A stretch of 51,415 nt of DNA, taken from contig CABHOV010000082.1 in assembly GCA_902168185.1 (NCBI GenBank), forward strand, positions 1 to 51,415, read 5' to 3'. The notes under the pieces were generated by a model. That model was not told the origin of the DNA, ran no database searches, and was given only the letters and a program-made list of their open reading frames with translations. Position numbers and translations under genes: made by a program. The stretch is from an uncultured Bacteroides sp. Its GTDB lineage: Bacteria; Bacteroidota; Bacteroidia; Cytophagales; Cyclobacteriaceae. Within the stretch, counting starts at the first letter, position 1. Every line of letters starts with the position of its first letter. Positions 1 through 8,203 of the stretch are shown here, in pieces.

Positions 1-262
1 AACTAATCAAAGCACTCCCAAATCCAACATCGGTACTTTCGTGGATCTCTGTCATTTCAAATATCACATTTACCTTTTCGTCTCCTAGGGAACCTAACCA
101 ATCTTTTATAACAACAGACCATTCTTTAAGACCTGTTTGATAACCTTGATTCCACATATCAAAAATCACAACATTGTCATCATATAATCCAATCATACTT
201 TCTGTGTCCTTATCCCATGCCGATTGCTTGTAAATCGTAAAAAAATCTTGCGGTCTTTTCAT
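1..262 (-). CDS. NTF2/SnoaL-like protein, 3' end outside window
   Basis: The reading frame starts with ATG at 262 and runs open to the window edge, so only the first 87 or so residues are visible. The N-terminal part (MKRPQDFFTIYKQSAW, then a stretch containing LYDDNVVIFDMWNQG) has the helix-then-strand pattern of small NTF2-like or SnoaL/DUF4440 proteins, which often serve as ketosteroid-isomerase-fold enzymes or stress proteins of unknown ligand. No catalytic residue can be assigned. It follows the 238-residue hypothetical gene on the same strand with a gap of about 210 bases. The family call rests on pattern only. Confidence 0.5.
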   Translation of the reverse strand, partial: MKRPQDFFTIYKQSAWDKDTESMIGLYDDNVVIFDMWNQGYQTGLKEWSVVIKDWLGSLGDEKVNVIFEMTEIHESTDVGFGSALIS

Positions 263-472
263 TTGTACTTATATTATTTTTTGTAGTTGACGCTTATTGG
301 AGTGTGTGCTTCTGTTGGATCACCAAGTGCATATATGCATAATATCAAATGTGCCCTCTTTCATCTAAAAATTTATTCTCTGGTATATATTTGATGGCAA
401 ATGTGTTTTTGTCTCCAAAATATATTTCGTTATTGTTAGTCATACGGATTGGTACTCATCTGTTTAGTTTTT
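263..472. other. gene-free gap
   Basis: This AT-rich stretch lies between two minus-strand genes. I see no reading frame with a believable start, no RNA gene and no clear terminator hairpin. Confidence 0.4.
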
Positions 473-1189
473 TTATTCGCCAATTATTGTAGCTTTCAGA
501 TAATCCCGCTCTTTTTCAATTTTAGTGATACTAATTTTCTGTCCGTTATAAAAGCCGTTTACAATTCTCGTTACTTTTTCCTTTTGCGAAACCGTTTCAG
601 CGGCAATTCGATTATGGTCATCAATCAGTTGTAGTTTAAAGTCATATGGATACTCAATATAAAACTCCTTCTCAAAGACTTTGAGCTTCAAGTCGTCAAA
701 ATTCGTCACGTCAGTTCTCTTTAAATTAAACTTAATTTCCACAGGCGTGGTCATTTTATACTTCTTCTCCAAGCCCGCTTTCGTTGCAGCCTTGTCACGG
801 TTAATCATCTCGTGTATAATTCGTTCGTGTTCTTTGGCTGAGTATAACTTGATTCGGATTGTGCAACTTGATCCAGATATATTTGTTATTGAAGCGTCAT
901 AATTATTTGTTGAAGGTCCGGAAAATCCATAATCCCTTTTTTCGAGAATATGTGCTTTGATGATTTTTTTATACTTGCTGGGTACGATTCCCAATTGCCC
1001 GGATCCGCTAATAGAATTCGGCGCATAGATCATTACATTGTCCATGTCTACCTTTGTCCAAAGATTTACATAGTCACCGTTTTTGCAACTACTTAAAACT
1101 GCTTTGCTGACATTGTCGAGCGTAAAACTGATTACTTTTTCAAGGTAGTTTTCCGTTGTTTCGTTTTTAAAAAAGTTGAAGAATCCCAT
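473..1189 (-). CDS. hypothetical protein, 238 aa
   Basis: I do not recognise this protein family. It is soluble, with no signal peptide or membrane segment, and begins MGFFNFFKNETTENYLEKV. Around residues 55-85 the stretch SGSGQLGIVPSKYKKIIKAH, followed by a YGFSG motif, is faintly like the second half of a HIRAN-type domain (a conserved LG-x-VP then an amphipathic helix), but the match is too weak to name a function. The C-terminal third is charged and strand-rich. It lies downstream of the XRE regulator and small membrane protein on the same strand, about 45 bases after the latter, so it may share their transcript. Composition is AT-rich like the rest of this accessory block. Confidence 0.65.
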   Translation of the reverse strand: MGFFNFFKNETTENYLEKVISFTLDNVSKAVLSSCKNGDYVNLWTKVDMDNVMIYAPNSISGSGQLGIVPSKYKKIIKAHILEKRDYGFSGPSTNNYDASITNISGSSCTIRIKLYSAKEHERIIHEMINRDKAATKAGLEKKYKMTTPVEIKFNLKRTDVTNFDDLKLKVFEKEFYIEYPYDFKLQLIDDHNRIAAETVSQKEKVTRIVNGFYNGQKISITKIEKERDYLKATIIGE

Positions 1190-1233
1190 TTTAAATATGG
1201 ATGATATATTTCGCCTCGTCCAAAAATAATATA

Positions 1234-1560
1234 CTACATATATATGTTCATAATAAAGATACCCAACATTATGATTGCTATGTAACAGAAAAACGCGTGA
1301 CCTAAAGAATGTATAATTCTGCTAATAGTTTTGCCTTCTTTTCGTCTATAGCTTCTCCAACAATAAAAAATACCAAGGGGTGATATTATGAAAACTGTCA
1401 AGAGAGGGAGCCCTATTATCAGTTCGGTAAAACTTGTAGAGCCATTTGGGACCAAGCTCACTATTGTGGATACTAACATCGAGAACAGAAACAATCCACA
1501 ATAAATCTTGTAGAGCATAGCAGATTTCTTGAGATAGGCTTTACTATCTTCAGGCTCCAT
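1234..1560 (-). CDS. small integral membrane protein, 108 aa
   Basis: The protein has about three hydrophobic segments: roughly residues 16-38, 47-69 and 86-107. Short basic loops lie between them (RSYRRKEGK after the second), and the end is hydrophobic and almost without a tail. No known family is recognisable. The gene starts only two bases after the stop of the XRE regulator on the same strand, so the two are almost certainly co-transcribed. Regulator plus small membrane protein is a common arrangement in toxin-like or stress-response modules, but nothing here proves such a role. Confidence 0.65.
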   Translation of the reverse strand: MEPEDSKAYLKKSAMLYKIYCGLFLFSMLVSTIVSLVPNGSTSFTELIIGLPLLTVFIISPLGIFYCWRSYRRKEGKTISRIIHSLGHAFFCYIAIIMLGIFIMNIYM

Positions 1561-1562
1561 CT

Positions 1563-1988
1563 CTACTTCCCCTCCAACATCTTCTTCAACAACGCAATCT
1601 TCTCATCCTTCTCTTTCAAAAGAGATTCATATAGCTTTTTGTTCTCTTCACTCAAGCGTTTGTTTTCTTTTACTTCATTCCTATACTCATCGAGAGGATT
1701 GAAAGTGCACTGTGCATTATAAGGATTATTAGTAGCTCCTTCATAATTGTTCTGCACATTATAGATGACCGATTCTTCGCTGAAGTTTTTAATCACTTCA
1801 GATGTTATACCCAAAGCTTTAGCGATCCTTGCTAATGTAGTATCTTCTATACTTTCACTCTGCTCGAGTTTTGAAACAGCTTGTTGGCTAATGCCTAATT
1901 GTTCGGCTAGCGTTTCTTGTTTTATACCGCGTAACTCGCGCAGGCGTGCTACTTTTCTACCAATGTGAAGTTTCTCTGTCATACTCAA
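1563..1988 (-). CDS. XRE-family helix-turn-helix regulator with coiled-coil tail
   Basis: Residues 8-65 form a classical Cro/C1-type DNA-binding domain: KVARLRELRGIKQETLAEQL, then GISQQAVSKLEQ as the recognition-helix region, then TLARIAKALGI. A linker rich in Asn and Tyr follows, and residues 100-141 form a heptad-like charged helix (NKRLSEENKKLYESLLKEKD) that would dimerise the protein. This architecture is common in Bacteroidota. The gene is divergent from a small plus-strand gene. The space between them holds an inverted repeat that may be its operator. It probably controls itself and the membrane protein gene downstream. Confidence 0.85.
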   Translation of the reverse strand: MSMTEKLHIGRKVARLRELRGIKQETLAEQLGISQQAVSKLEQSESIEDTTLARIAKALGITSEVIKNFSEESVIYNVQNNYEGATNNPYNAQCTFNPLDEYRNEVKENKRLSEENKKLYESLLKEKDEKIALLKKMLEGK

Positions 1989-2016
1989 ATGTAAAAAATA
2001 AGTTGATTAGGTAAAA

Positions 2017-2036
2017 AACAACGTGGCAGGGTTGTT
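2017..2036. promoter_or_regulatory. inverted repeat, possible XRE operator
   Basis: AACAAC and GTTGTT are separated by eight bases in the short gap between the XRE regulator and the divergent gene. A further GTTG half-site lies at 2002-2005. Position and symmetry fit an autoregulatory operator; binding is inferred, not shown. Confidence 0.35.
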
Positions 2037-2053
2037 ATATACTCGAAGCGGGG

Positions 2054-2422
2054 GTGAGGTACATCTTCAAAGAATTGCTATTTGCAGCCATAAACCTTGA
2101 ACGTTATATGTCACATATGGATTCGCGAGTTGTTAGTGAGCGGTTGGCTGAGGCCTTCCGTCATTTTATGCTATATACGCCTCCCGATAGGGTTAATCGC
2201 TGCCTGCGGACTTTATTGCTCGAATATATAGGGCATAATAAAGACTTTCTGTCGCCCGAGTTTGATGACTGGATGGATGATTTGTCGTTGTTATTCAGCT
2301 TGCTAGACACAGCTGCAAAGGAAACGCGGGGATGGTACGATGTGGATGACAACGAAATTCAATTGCACCAAGAGCCCGAAGTAGGCACAGAGGTGCGCGA
2401 AGGAAATGCAGGCAGTATATAA
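2054..2422 (+). CDS. hypothetical protein, 122 aa, divergent from XRE gene
   Basis: This frame is open from a GTG at 2054; an in-frame ATG at 2108 is the alternative start. The protein is helical and acidic, with a leucine-rich middle (RCLRTLLLEYIG, then LSLLFSLLDTA) and a charged C-terminal tail, and has no signal peptide or membrane segment. I recognise no family. It shares a short divergent regulatory region with the XRE gene, which supports a real, possibly co-regulated gene. There is no strong ribosome binding site, so the start remains uncertain. Confidence 0.5.
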   Translation: MRYIFKELLFAAINLERYMSHMDSRVVSERLAEAFRHFMLYTPPDRVNRCLRTLLLEYIGHNKDFLSPEFDDWMDDLSLLFSLLDTAAKETRGWYDVDDNEIQLHQEPEVGTEVREGNAGSI

Positions 2423-2449
2423 ATAACGTACCCCGACACTAAGTTGGTA

Positions 2450-2524
2450 GCCTCATCCCAACCCTTCTCCAAAGGAGAAGGGTTAAAAATCCCTCTCCTC
2501 TGGAGAGGGATTTAGGGTGAGGCT
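2450..2524. repeat. palindromic intergenic element, two hairpins
   Basis: Two adjacent perfect hairpins: 11-bp arms at 2460-2470 and 2474-2484, and 12-bp arms at 2487-2498 and 2502-2513. They are enclosed by flanking near-complementary arms GCCTCAtCCC and GGGTGAGGC. This resembles REP-like palindromes scattered between genes in many Bacteroidota. It could also act as a terminator for the preceding gene. Confidence 0.7.
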
Positions 2525-2609
2525 GTCTTCGTACGCTTTGGAATCTAAAATATAGCTGTGGATAAATTAAAGATCAGCTACCTCAGGATAAACGAGTAAG
2601 ACAGTATAT

Positions 2610-2647
2610 AAACAAACATGCCCCGTACTATCGGGGCATGTTTGTTT
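2610..2647. terminator. perfect 16-bp stem, probable bidirectional terminator
   Basis: Arms at 2610-2625 and 2632-2647 pair perfectly around a six-base loop. The A/T ends of the stem supply a T-rich tail in each direction. It lies beyond the stop of rny (minus strand, ends at 2698) and could end that operon. Confidence 0.7.
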
Positions 2648-2657
2648 ATATATATAT

Positions 2658-2698
2658 GTTGATGGCCTTCTCTATTGAGGGGGATTTAGGGGAAGCCT
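2658..2698. repeat. degenerate relative of the 2450 palindrome
   Basis: The stretch GGGGGATTTAGGGGAAGCC resembles one half of the element at 2450-2524 (GAGAGGGATTTAGGGTGAGGC), but its hairpin arms are no longer complete. It may be a decayed second copy. Confidence 0.35.
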
Positions 2699-4269
2699 TA
2701 TTTCGCGTAAGCTACACTTCTCATCTCGCGGATCACGGTAACTTTTACCTGTCCTGGATATTGCATGTCGCGTTCTATTTTCTGAGAGATGTCGAAGCTC
2801 AATTGACTTGCACGATCATCGGTTGCTTTCTCTGCATCTACGATCACGCGTAGTTCGCGGCCGGCTTGTATCGCATAGCATTTTTCTACACCATCAAAGC
2901 TTAGTCCAAGTTCTTCGAGTTCTTTCAAGCGCTTGATATATTGTTCCATCACCTCGCGTCTTGCACCAGGGCGTGCACCACTTATAGCATCGCATGACTG
3001 AACTATAGGTGAAAGTATACTCGTCATTTCAATCTCATCGTGGTGAGCTCCTATAGCGTTGCAGATAACCGGGTGCTCTTTATACTTCTGCGCAAGCTCC
3101 ATACCTACTATAGCGTGTGGCTTCTCCAATTCTTCAGGCCACACTTTGCCTATATCGTGAAGGAGGCCTGCACGTTTCGCTTGTTTTACATTGAGGCCAA
3201 GTTCGCTCGCCATAATCGCGCACAGGTTGGCTACTTCGCGTGAATGTTGCAATAAGTTTTGTCCGTACGAAGAACGATAGCGCATGCGGCCTACCATACG
3301 CACTAACTCCGGATGCAGACCATGTATACCCAGGTCAATCACGGTACGTTCACCGATCTCTATAATTTCGTCTTCAATATTTTTTGTCGTCTTGGCAACG
3401 ATCTCTTCGATACGTGCCGGGTGTATACGACCGTCTTGCACAAGTCTGTGTAACGATAAACGTGCGATCTCTCTTCGCACAGGATCGAATCCTGAAATGA
3501 TAATCGCTTCAGGCGTATCGTCTACTATAATTTCAACACCGGTAGCAGCTTCGAGGGCGCGGATGTTTCTTCCTTCGCGGCCGATTACTTTACCTTTAAT
3601 ATCATCGCTTTCGATGTTGAAGATCGATACGCAGTTTTCAACAGCATGTTCGGTAGCTGTACGCTGAATCGTTTCAACAACAATCTTTTTGGCTTCTTTG
3701 GTAGCAGTAAGTTTCGCCTGCTCCATAATGTCTTTAATATAGCTTGAGGCACGAGTCTGTGCTTCATCTTTCAGAGAGGCGATCAGTTGCTCGCGGGCTT
3801 CATCGGCAGTGAGCTTGGATATATTTTCAAGTACCTGAATTTTCTGCTGATTGAATTTGTCTAGCTCTTCCTTGCGTTTCTTAACGTGCTCGAGTTGAGC
3901 TGCAAGGTCTGTACGGATGTCATCAAGCTCGCCTTCTTTGCGTTTCAGGTTTTCAATTTCCTTGCTTAGAGTTTGCTCGCGTTGCTTGATCTTTTGTTCG
4001 TTGGTGATGATTACGCTCTTCTTCTTGTTTGCTTCATCTTCAAACTCGGAGCGCATCTTCAGGATCTTTTCTTTGGCTTCCAGAATTCTATCTTTCTTCA
4101 AATTCTCGGCTGCGATTTCGGCTTCTTTAAGAATAAGCTTGGCACGGTCGTCTGCATCTTCCAGACTGCGTTTCATTTTTTTTCCGGAAAGAATAGAACC
4201 GATAATAATGCTCAGTACGATGGTTGCCACTAAACTGCTGGCAATAACTATGACGTAAAAGAGAGACAT
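2698..4269 (-). CDS. rny: ribonuclease Y
   Basis: This is a membrane-anchored endoribonuclease that starts mRNA decay. At 523 aa its length is typical. Residues 4-27 are an N-terminal membrane helix, and about residues 30-190 form a long charged coiled coil. A KH RNA-binding domain follows, with the GxxG-type motif [16 protein letters not shown]. The HD phosphohydrolase domain has HSREVA and LLHDIGK supplying the metal ligands. The protein ends near [14 protein letters not shown] as in homologues. The gene is the last of the run pheT, coiled-coil gene, zapA, rny on this strand, an order seen in other Bacteroidota. Confidence 0.96.
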   Translation of the reverse strand: MSLFYVIVIASSLVATIVLSIIIGSILSGKKMKRSLEDADDRAKLILKEAEIAAENLKKDRILEAKEKILKMRSEFEDEANKKKSVIITNEQKIKQREQTLSKEIENLKRKEGELDDIRTDLAAQLEHVKKRKEELDKFNQQKIQVLENISKLTADEAREQLIASLKDEAQTRASSYIKDIMEQAKLTATKEAKKIVVETIQRTATEHAVENCVSIFNIESDDIKGKVIGREGRNIRALEAATGVEIIVDDTPEAIIISGFDPVRREIARLSLHRLVQDGRIHPARIEEIVAKTTKNIEDEIIEIGERTVIDLGIHGLHPELVRMVGRMRYRSSYGQNLLQHSREVANLCAIMASELGLNVKQAKRAGLLHDIGKVWPEELEKPHAIVGMELAQKYKEHPVICNAIGAHHDEIEMTSILSPIVQSCDAISGARPGARREVMEQYIKRLKELEELGLSFDGVEKCYAIQAGRELRVIVDAEKATDDRASQLSFDISQKIERDMQYPGQVKVTVIREMRSVAYAK

Positions 4270-4335
4270 AAAAAAATAAGGGTTATATATACCCCGGTAT
4301 GCCGCCTTGGCTCAGAAAGGAAGGAGTAAAAGAAA

Positions 4336-4626
4336 TTACAGAATGGATTGCGATACCAGGTGGTTGAGGTGATTTACTTTCTCGAACACGGTCTGGTCAA
4401 TAACCTGGTGTGTTTCGTCCGCAGCCATTTTATCTACGAGGCAATCGAACGCTACCATAGCTAATAAATCTTGTTTGTCGTCAATCCCAAATTGTTCCCG
4501 ATAAGATTTTAACTTCTCATTGATGAGTTTTCCCGCCAACCGAACCCGTTCTTCATCAGATCGCTTCACCTTCATAGGGTATTCACGGTCGGCTATCTTA
4601 ATTTTTATAGAAAGTTCCTCCATCAA
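4336..4626 (-). CDS. zapA: cell division protein ZapA
   Basis: ZapA binds FtsZ and stabilises the division ring in the cytoplasm. The 96-residue protein has the family N-terminal beta strand (IKIKIADREYPMKV), the conserved basic-acidic helix (DEERVRLAGKLINEKLKSY) and the long C-terminal helix (DLLAMVAFDCLVDKM) that dimerises. Start could be the first or second Met. It sits 19 bases after a small coiled-coil gene, an arrangement suggesting that the two act together. Confidence 0.88.
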   Translation of the reverse strand: MMEELSIKIKIADREYPMKVKRSDEERVRLAGKLINEKLKSYREQFGIDDKQDLLAMVAFDCLVDKMAADETHQVIDQTVFEKVNHLNHLVSQSIL

Positions 4627-4645
4627 TTTCTTACGGGGTTGCTTT

Positions 4646-4948
4646 TTATCTGCTTAAGTGAGCGATGCACTTGTCAATCTCACGAATGTATTCGTCCACT
4701 TTTTTCTTTAACTCCAGAACACTTCCGTCTTCCGGGTTTAAATTATCTACAATTTTAGTGATTTTCAATTGATTATGAAAACCGTTGATTTGCTCATCGC
4801 GGACTTTAATTGCTGACTTCAGTTCCTGATTTTCAACTTTCAGGTTTTTTATTTCCTCTTTAAGATTTTTATGCTCGTTAATGAGCACCACAAGTTTGCG
4901 CTCCAACCCCGTAAGGTTAGACTTTAAGAGTTCTTGGTCCATTTCCAT
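4646..4948 (-). CDS. coiled-coil protein upstream of zapA, 100 aa
   Basis: Residues 10-65 are an almost uninterrupted coiled coil (LVVLINEHKNLKEEIKNLKV and on), followed by a short linker and a second helix to the end (VDEYIREIDKCIAHLSR). It has no signal or membrane segment. Its size, coiled-coil nature and place between pheT and zapA recall the ZapB partner of ZapA, but sequence identity to ZapB cannot be claimed by eye. It is probably co-transcribed with zapA. A small conserved division-associated protein is the best guess. Confidence 0.75.
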   Translation of the reverse strand: MEMDQELLKSNLTGLERKLVVLINEHKNLKEEIKNLKVENQELKSAIKVRDEQINGFHNQLKITKIVDNLNPEDGSVLELKKKVDEYIREIDKCIAHLSR

Positions 4949-5057
4949 TCTTTTCGCTGCGGGTCTGTAGCCCTATAGCCGTTGGGTAAATTACACTTAT
5001 CGTTGAGCGCTGGCATAAATACTATACCAATAAAATCCAATGCGTCATCTATACCAA

Positions 5058-7472
5058 TTACTTTCTGATGACAGCACCTAGTTTTTCTTCAAACGCTTTT
5101 ATTAACCGATTCATAGTCTTGTCAATTTCTTCATCGGTTAGCGTTTTGGTTTCATCCAGCAAAGTAAAGCCTAATGCGTAAGCCTTTTTTCCTTGTGGGA
5201 TATTTTCGCCTTCGTATACATCAAACGCAATGATGTTTTTGATCAGCCGCTTCTCGGTACTAAGTACTACGTTGTTTATTTCGTTGAAGTTTACCTGCTT
5301 GTCGAGCACAAGCGACAGGTCACGCCTTACTTCAGGAAACTTTGCAACTTCTTTAATTACTAACTTAGGGTTTGCCGCTTGGAAAAGCAAGGATGTATTT
5401 AGCTCCGCATAAAATATTTCCTGCTTCACTCCAAAATCTTTCAGCAACGCAGATTTTACTTTTCCGAGCTTTCCTATTTCTTCATTTCCCCTCGAAAGTT
5501 TCAAGCCATATTCCAGTAACTGATCGTTAATTGTTTCCTGCTTCAGGTTTGTAACCCCGCTCTTCTGCAATACATTCTGTATGTGCTGTGCCAGGTCGTA
5601 ATACGAAACAGGCTGCGTTTTATGTCGCCAGTTTTCGGTTTCAACATTACCGGTGATGTATAGCACAAGGCGTTCTTCCTCGCGGTACTTGCCACCATCT
5701 TTATAGTATATTTTGCCGAACTCGTAAAGCTTCAGATCTTTTTGCTTCCGGTTTATATTATAAGCGCAAACCTCAAGTCCTGTAAACAGTAAAGTCTGGC
5801 GGAGAATGCCCTGCTCTTCACTCAGCTTGTTCAGTATCTCAACAGGCTCACCTTTAAACGTAAGCTTATGTTTCTGTTGATAGGAGTGATTCGTCAGCGA
5901 GTTCGTCCAGATCTCATAGAAACCATTGCCGGCCAGTAATTCGCCAATGCTGCGTTTATACTTATCGATGCTTTTTACAGGGAACTCTGCTACATAATCG
6001 GTACCTGCTATATCTGAGAGCTCAATGTTGTTGAATCCGTAGATGCGCAAGATCTCTTCAATAATGTCTGCTTCTTGCAATACATCTACACGATAGGGTG
6101 GAACCGATACCGTGAATGAATCTTCTTTCTTTTCTGTGATCTGTATATCCAGGCGCTCGAGTATACCAAAGACTTCTTCACGCGGAATGATTTTGCCGAT
6201 CAGTCTCGCTACGTGTTTATCTTTTACTTCGATCGTTCTGTTCTCAATTTTCGAAGGGTATATATCTACGATCTCTGAAGAGATTTGTCCACCGGCAATT
6301 TCTTTTACCAATAGAGCGGCGCGCTTCAATGCATATACGGTGATGTTGGGATCGGTGCCACGTTCATAACGGAACGATGCATCTGTCTTCAACTGGTGAT
6401 GAAGCGAAGTTTTACGGATATAGTCTGCAGAGAAATAAGCACTCTCCAGGAATATATTCTTTGTGTTCCCGGTGATCCCGGATTTAGCTCCTCCGAATAC
6501 CCCCGCTATACACATACCTTCTGCTGCATTGCAGATCATGAGGTCGTTCGCGAGTAACGTTCTTTCTTTGTTATCCAGTGTTGTGAATTTAGAACCAGCC
6601 GGTAATGTTTTTACAATTACTTTTTTGCCGGTAATCTGATCCGCATCAAATGCATGCATTGGTTGCCCGAGTTCATAGCAAATGAAGTTTGTTATATCAA
6701 CGATGTTGTTGATTGGAGTAAGGCCGATGGATAATAAACGATTCTTTAACCAGTCGGGTGAATCCTTTACAGTGATCCCTGTGATCGTTACACCAGAGTA
6801 ACGTGGACAAGCTTCTTTGTTTTCAACTTCAACCGGTATAATCAGGCTTTGATTATCACTTTTGAAATGATCAACCGATGGCCACTGTATAGATCTTTGC
6901 TTCGATGCTTTTATATCGCGGGCAACACCCACGTGCGATGTAGCATCTGCGCGGTTGGGTGTAAGTCCTATTTCAAGTATATAGTCTGACTGAATGTTGA
7001 AGAACTCAGCAGCCGGTGTTCCGTTGGGTACATCGGTAGTAAGCACCATGATGCCGGCATGACTTTCTCCCAAACCGATTTCATCTTCAGCGCAAATCAT
7101 CCCTTCAGATTGCTCGCCGCGAATTTTTGAATTCTTTATCGTGAAAGGTTCTCCTTTGCTCGGGTAAACCGTTGTGCCGGGTGTAGCTACGACTACGCGT
7201 TGGCCTGCTGCTACATTGGGAGCGCCACAAACAATCGGCAATATTTTTTCGCCACCAACATCTACAGTCGTAACCGAAAGTTTATCTGCGTTGGGATGTT
7301 TCGCACAGGTTAATACTGTGCCGATCACCAAACCTTTCAAACCTCCTTTTACCGTTTCATGCTCTTCTACTTTTTCTACTTCAAGTCCGGTAGATGTTAA
7401 TACTTTTCCAATCTCCTCTGCTGATTCAGGGATGTCGATGTATTCTTTCAGCCAATTGTACGAAATGGTCAT
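5058..7472 (-). CDS. pheT: phenylalanine--tRNA ligase beta subunit
   Basis: This is the beta subunit of the alpha2beta2 synthetase that charges tRNA-Phe; the catalytic alpha subunit (pheS) is not in the window. At 804 aa it is the full bacterial form. The EMAP/tRNA-binding domain lies at about residues 40-150 (CAKHPNADKLSVTTVDVG). It is followed by the B3/B4 editing region (CPRYSGVTI; FGGAKSGITGNT), the B5 domain and the C-terminal FDX-ACB anticodon-binding domain (KFPEVRRDLSLVLDKQVNF). A terminator-like hairpin lies just upstream of the ATG, which may attenuate expression. Confidence 0.97.
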   Translation of the reverse strand: MTISYNWLKEYIDIPESAEEIGKVLTSTGLEVEKVEEHETVKGGLKGLVIGTVLTCAKHPNADKLSVTTVDVGGEKILPIVCGAPNVAAGQRVVVATPGTTVYPSKGEPFTIKNSKIRGEQSEGMICAEDEIGLGESHAGIMVLTTDVPNGTPAAEFFNIQSDYILEIGLTPNRADATSHVGVARDIKASKQRSIQWPSVDHFKSDNQSLIIPVEVENKEACPRYSGVTITGITVKDSPDWLKNRLLSIGLTPINNIVDITNFICYELGQPMHAFDADQITGKKVIVKTLPAGSKFTTLDNKERTLLANDLMICNAAEGMCIAGVFGGAKSGITGNTKNIFLESAYFSADYIRKTSLHHQLKTDASFRYERGTDPNITVYALKRAALLVKEIAGGQISSEIVDIYPSKIENRTIEVKDKHVARLIGKIIPREEVFGILERLDIQITEKKEDSFTVSVPPYRVDVLQEADIIEEILRIYGFNNIELSDIAGTDYVAEFPVKSIDKYKRSIGELLAGNGFYEIWTNSLTNHSYQQKHKLTFKGEPVEILNKLSEEQGILRQTLLFTGLEVCAYNINRKQKDLKLYEFGKIYYKDGGKYREEERLVLYITGNVETENWRHKTQPVSYYDLAQHIQNVLQKSGVTNLKQETINDQLLEYGLKLSRGNEEIGKLGKVKSALLKDFGVKQEIFYAELNTSLLFQAANPKLVIKEVAKFPEVRRDLSLVLDKQVNFNEINNVVLSTEKRLIKNIIAFDVYEGENIPQGKKAYALGFTLLDETKTLTDEEIDKTMNRLIKAFEEKLGAVIRK

Positions 7473-7484
7473 AATGCTATCTAT

Positions 7485-7512
7485 AAAAAGAACCCGGATA
7501 AAGCGATCCGGG
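7485..7512 (-). terminator. terminator-like hairpin just before pheT (possible attenuator)
   Basis: On the minus strand CCCGGAT and ATCCGGG (7506-7512 and 7493-7499) pair perfectly around six bases and are followed by TTCTTTTT. The T-run ends about 12 bases before the pheT ATG. Any transcript entering pheT from a promoter further upstream must cross this hairpin. It may simply terminate the DUF1684 gene, or it may attenuate pheT. Confidence 0.6.
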
Positions 7513-7528
7513 CAAATGAATAAGACCT

Positions 7529-7557
7529 CAAAAATAAGGGTTTAGCTGAAACAGACT
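7529..7557 (-). promoter_or_regulatory. candidate pheT promoter
   Basis: On the minus strand the -7 box TATTTTTG (7529-7536) is a perfect TAnnTTTG. Nineteen bases upstream is TTAG, a partial -33 match to TTTG. Transcription from here would give a short leader containing the hairpin at 7485-7512. Confidence 0.4.
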
Positions 7558-7582
7558 AAAGCGAAAGATTAAAAAAGGTGGA

Positions 7583-8203
7583 TCAATTATGATAAACCTT
7601 TTCGCCTGCGCGGATGGCAACTTTCAAAAGATTTTCAGGTGGTGGAAAAGGGCACGAAAATTCTTCCGCGTAAGCGCAATACGGATTATAGGCCATGTTG
7701 AAATCCAGTGTAATCGTATTGCTGCCTTGCACTTTTTCAACATCGAGGTAACGGCCTGCTCCATACGTTTCTCCTGCACTGGTTTCATCTCCGAATGCCA
7801 AAAATAGTTTACCACGGAACGGGCCCGTATCGATCATCTCCAGGATGAGGAGTTTGTTATGATATCCGTTGAGATCGAATTCTGCGTAAGCATATTCGAC
7901 ATACTGTTCCTCTTTGCCATCGCTGGTGCTGAGCAGTACAACTTTTTTGTTTGGTATAGCGGTTAGATCGGCCGTGATTTTATACCGGATGTCAATGGGG
8001 TAATACTTTAGTCCGTTGAAGGTTTCTTTTTTATTTGCAAAGGGCGATTCCTTGGAAGTACGCATGAATTGGTCTTTCTCTTCACGCTCCTGTTCAATCT
8101 CCTTGATATAGGCTGTCTGGTCCTGGCTGCCTAAGAAAGAGTATAGCAAACTAATCATGACGACAACGATAATGACGAGAATGAAAATGTTTTTTTTCTT
8201 CAT
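7583..8203 (-). CDS. DUF1684 domain protein
   Basis: A 206-residue protein with an N-terminal hydrophobic segment (residues 4-22, IFILVIIVVVMISLLYSF) that anchors or exports it. The rest matches the DUF1684 family pattern: an early segment KESPFANKKETFNGLKYYP, a middle TGPFRGKLFLAFGDETSAGE, then YGAGRYLD and the cysteine-containing NPYCAYAEEFSCPFPP near the end. The family is widespread and has no settled function. Its start codon overlaps the stop of the serine hydrolase gene (ATGA), so the two are translationally coupled and probably act in the same envelope process. Confidence 0.88.
   Translation of the reverse strand: MKKKNIFILVIIVVVMISLLYSFLGSQDQTAYIKEIEQEREEKDQFMRTSKESPFANKKETFNGLKYYPIDIRYKITADLTAIPNKKVVLLSTSDGKEEQYVEYAYAEFDLNGYHNKLLILEMIDTGPFRGKLFLAFGDETSAGETYGAGRYLDVEKVQGSNTITLDFNMAYNPYCAYAEEFSCPFPPPENLLKVAIRAGEKVYHN

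Noticed and set aside
3284-3667. A 127-codon plus-strand frame inside rny
   Set aside because: It is antisense to conserved RNase Y KH and HD domains; its Ser/Arg-rich composition is that of a shadow frame.
4270-5057. Possible 6S RNA beside zapA, as in gamma-proteobacteria
   Set aside because: The gaps around zapA are only 66, 19 and 109 bases and show no 6S-like long bubble hairpin.
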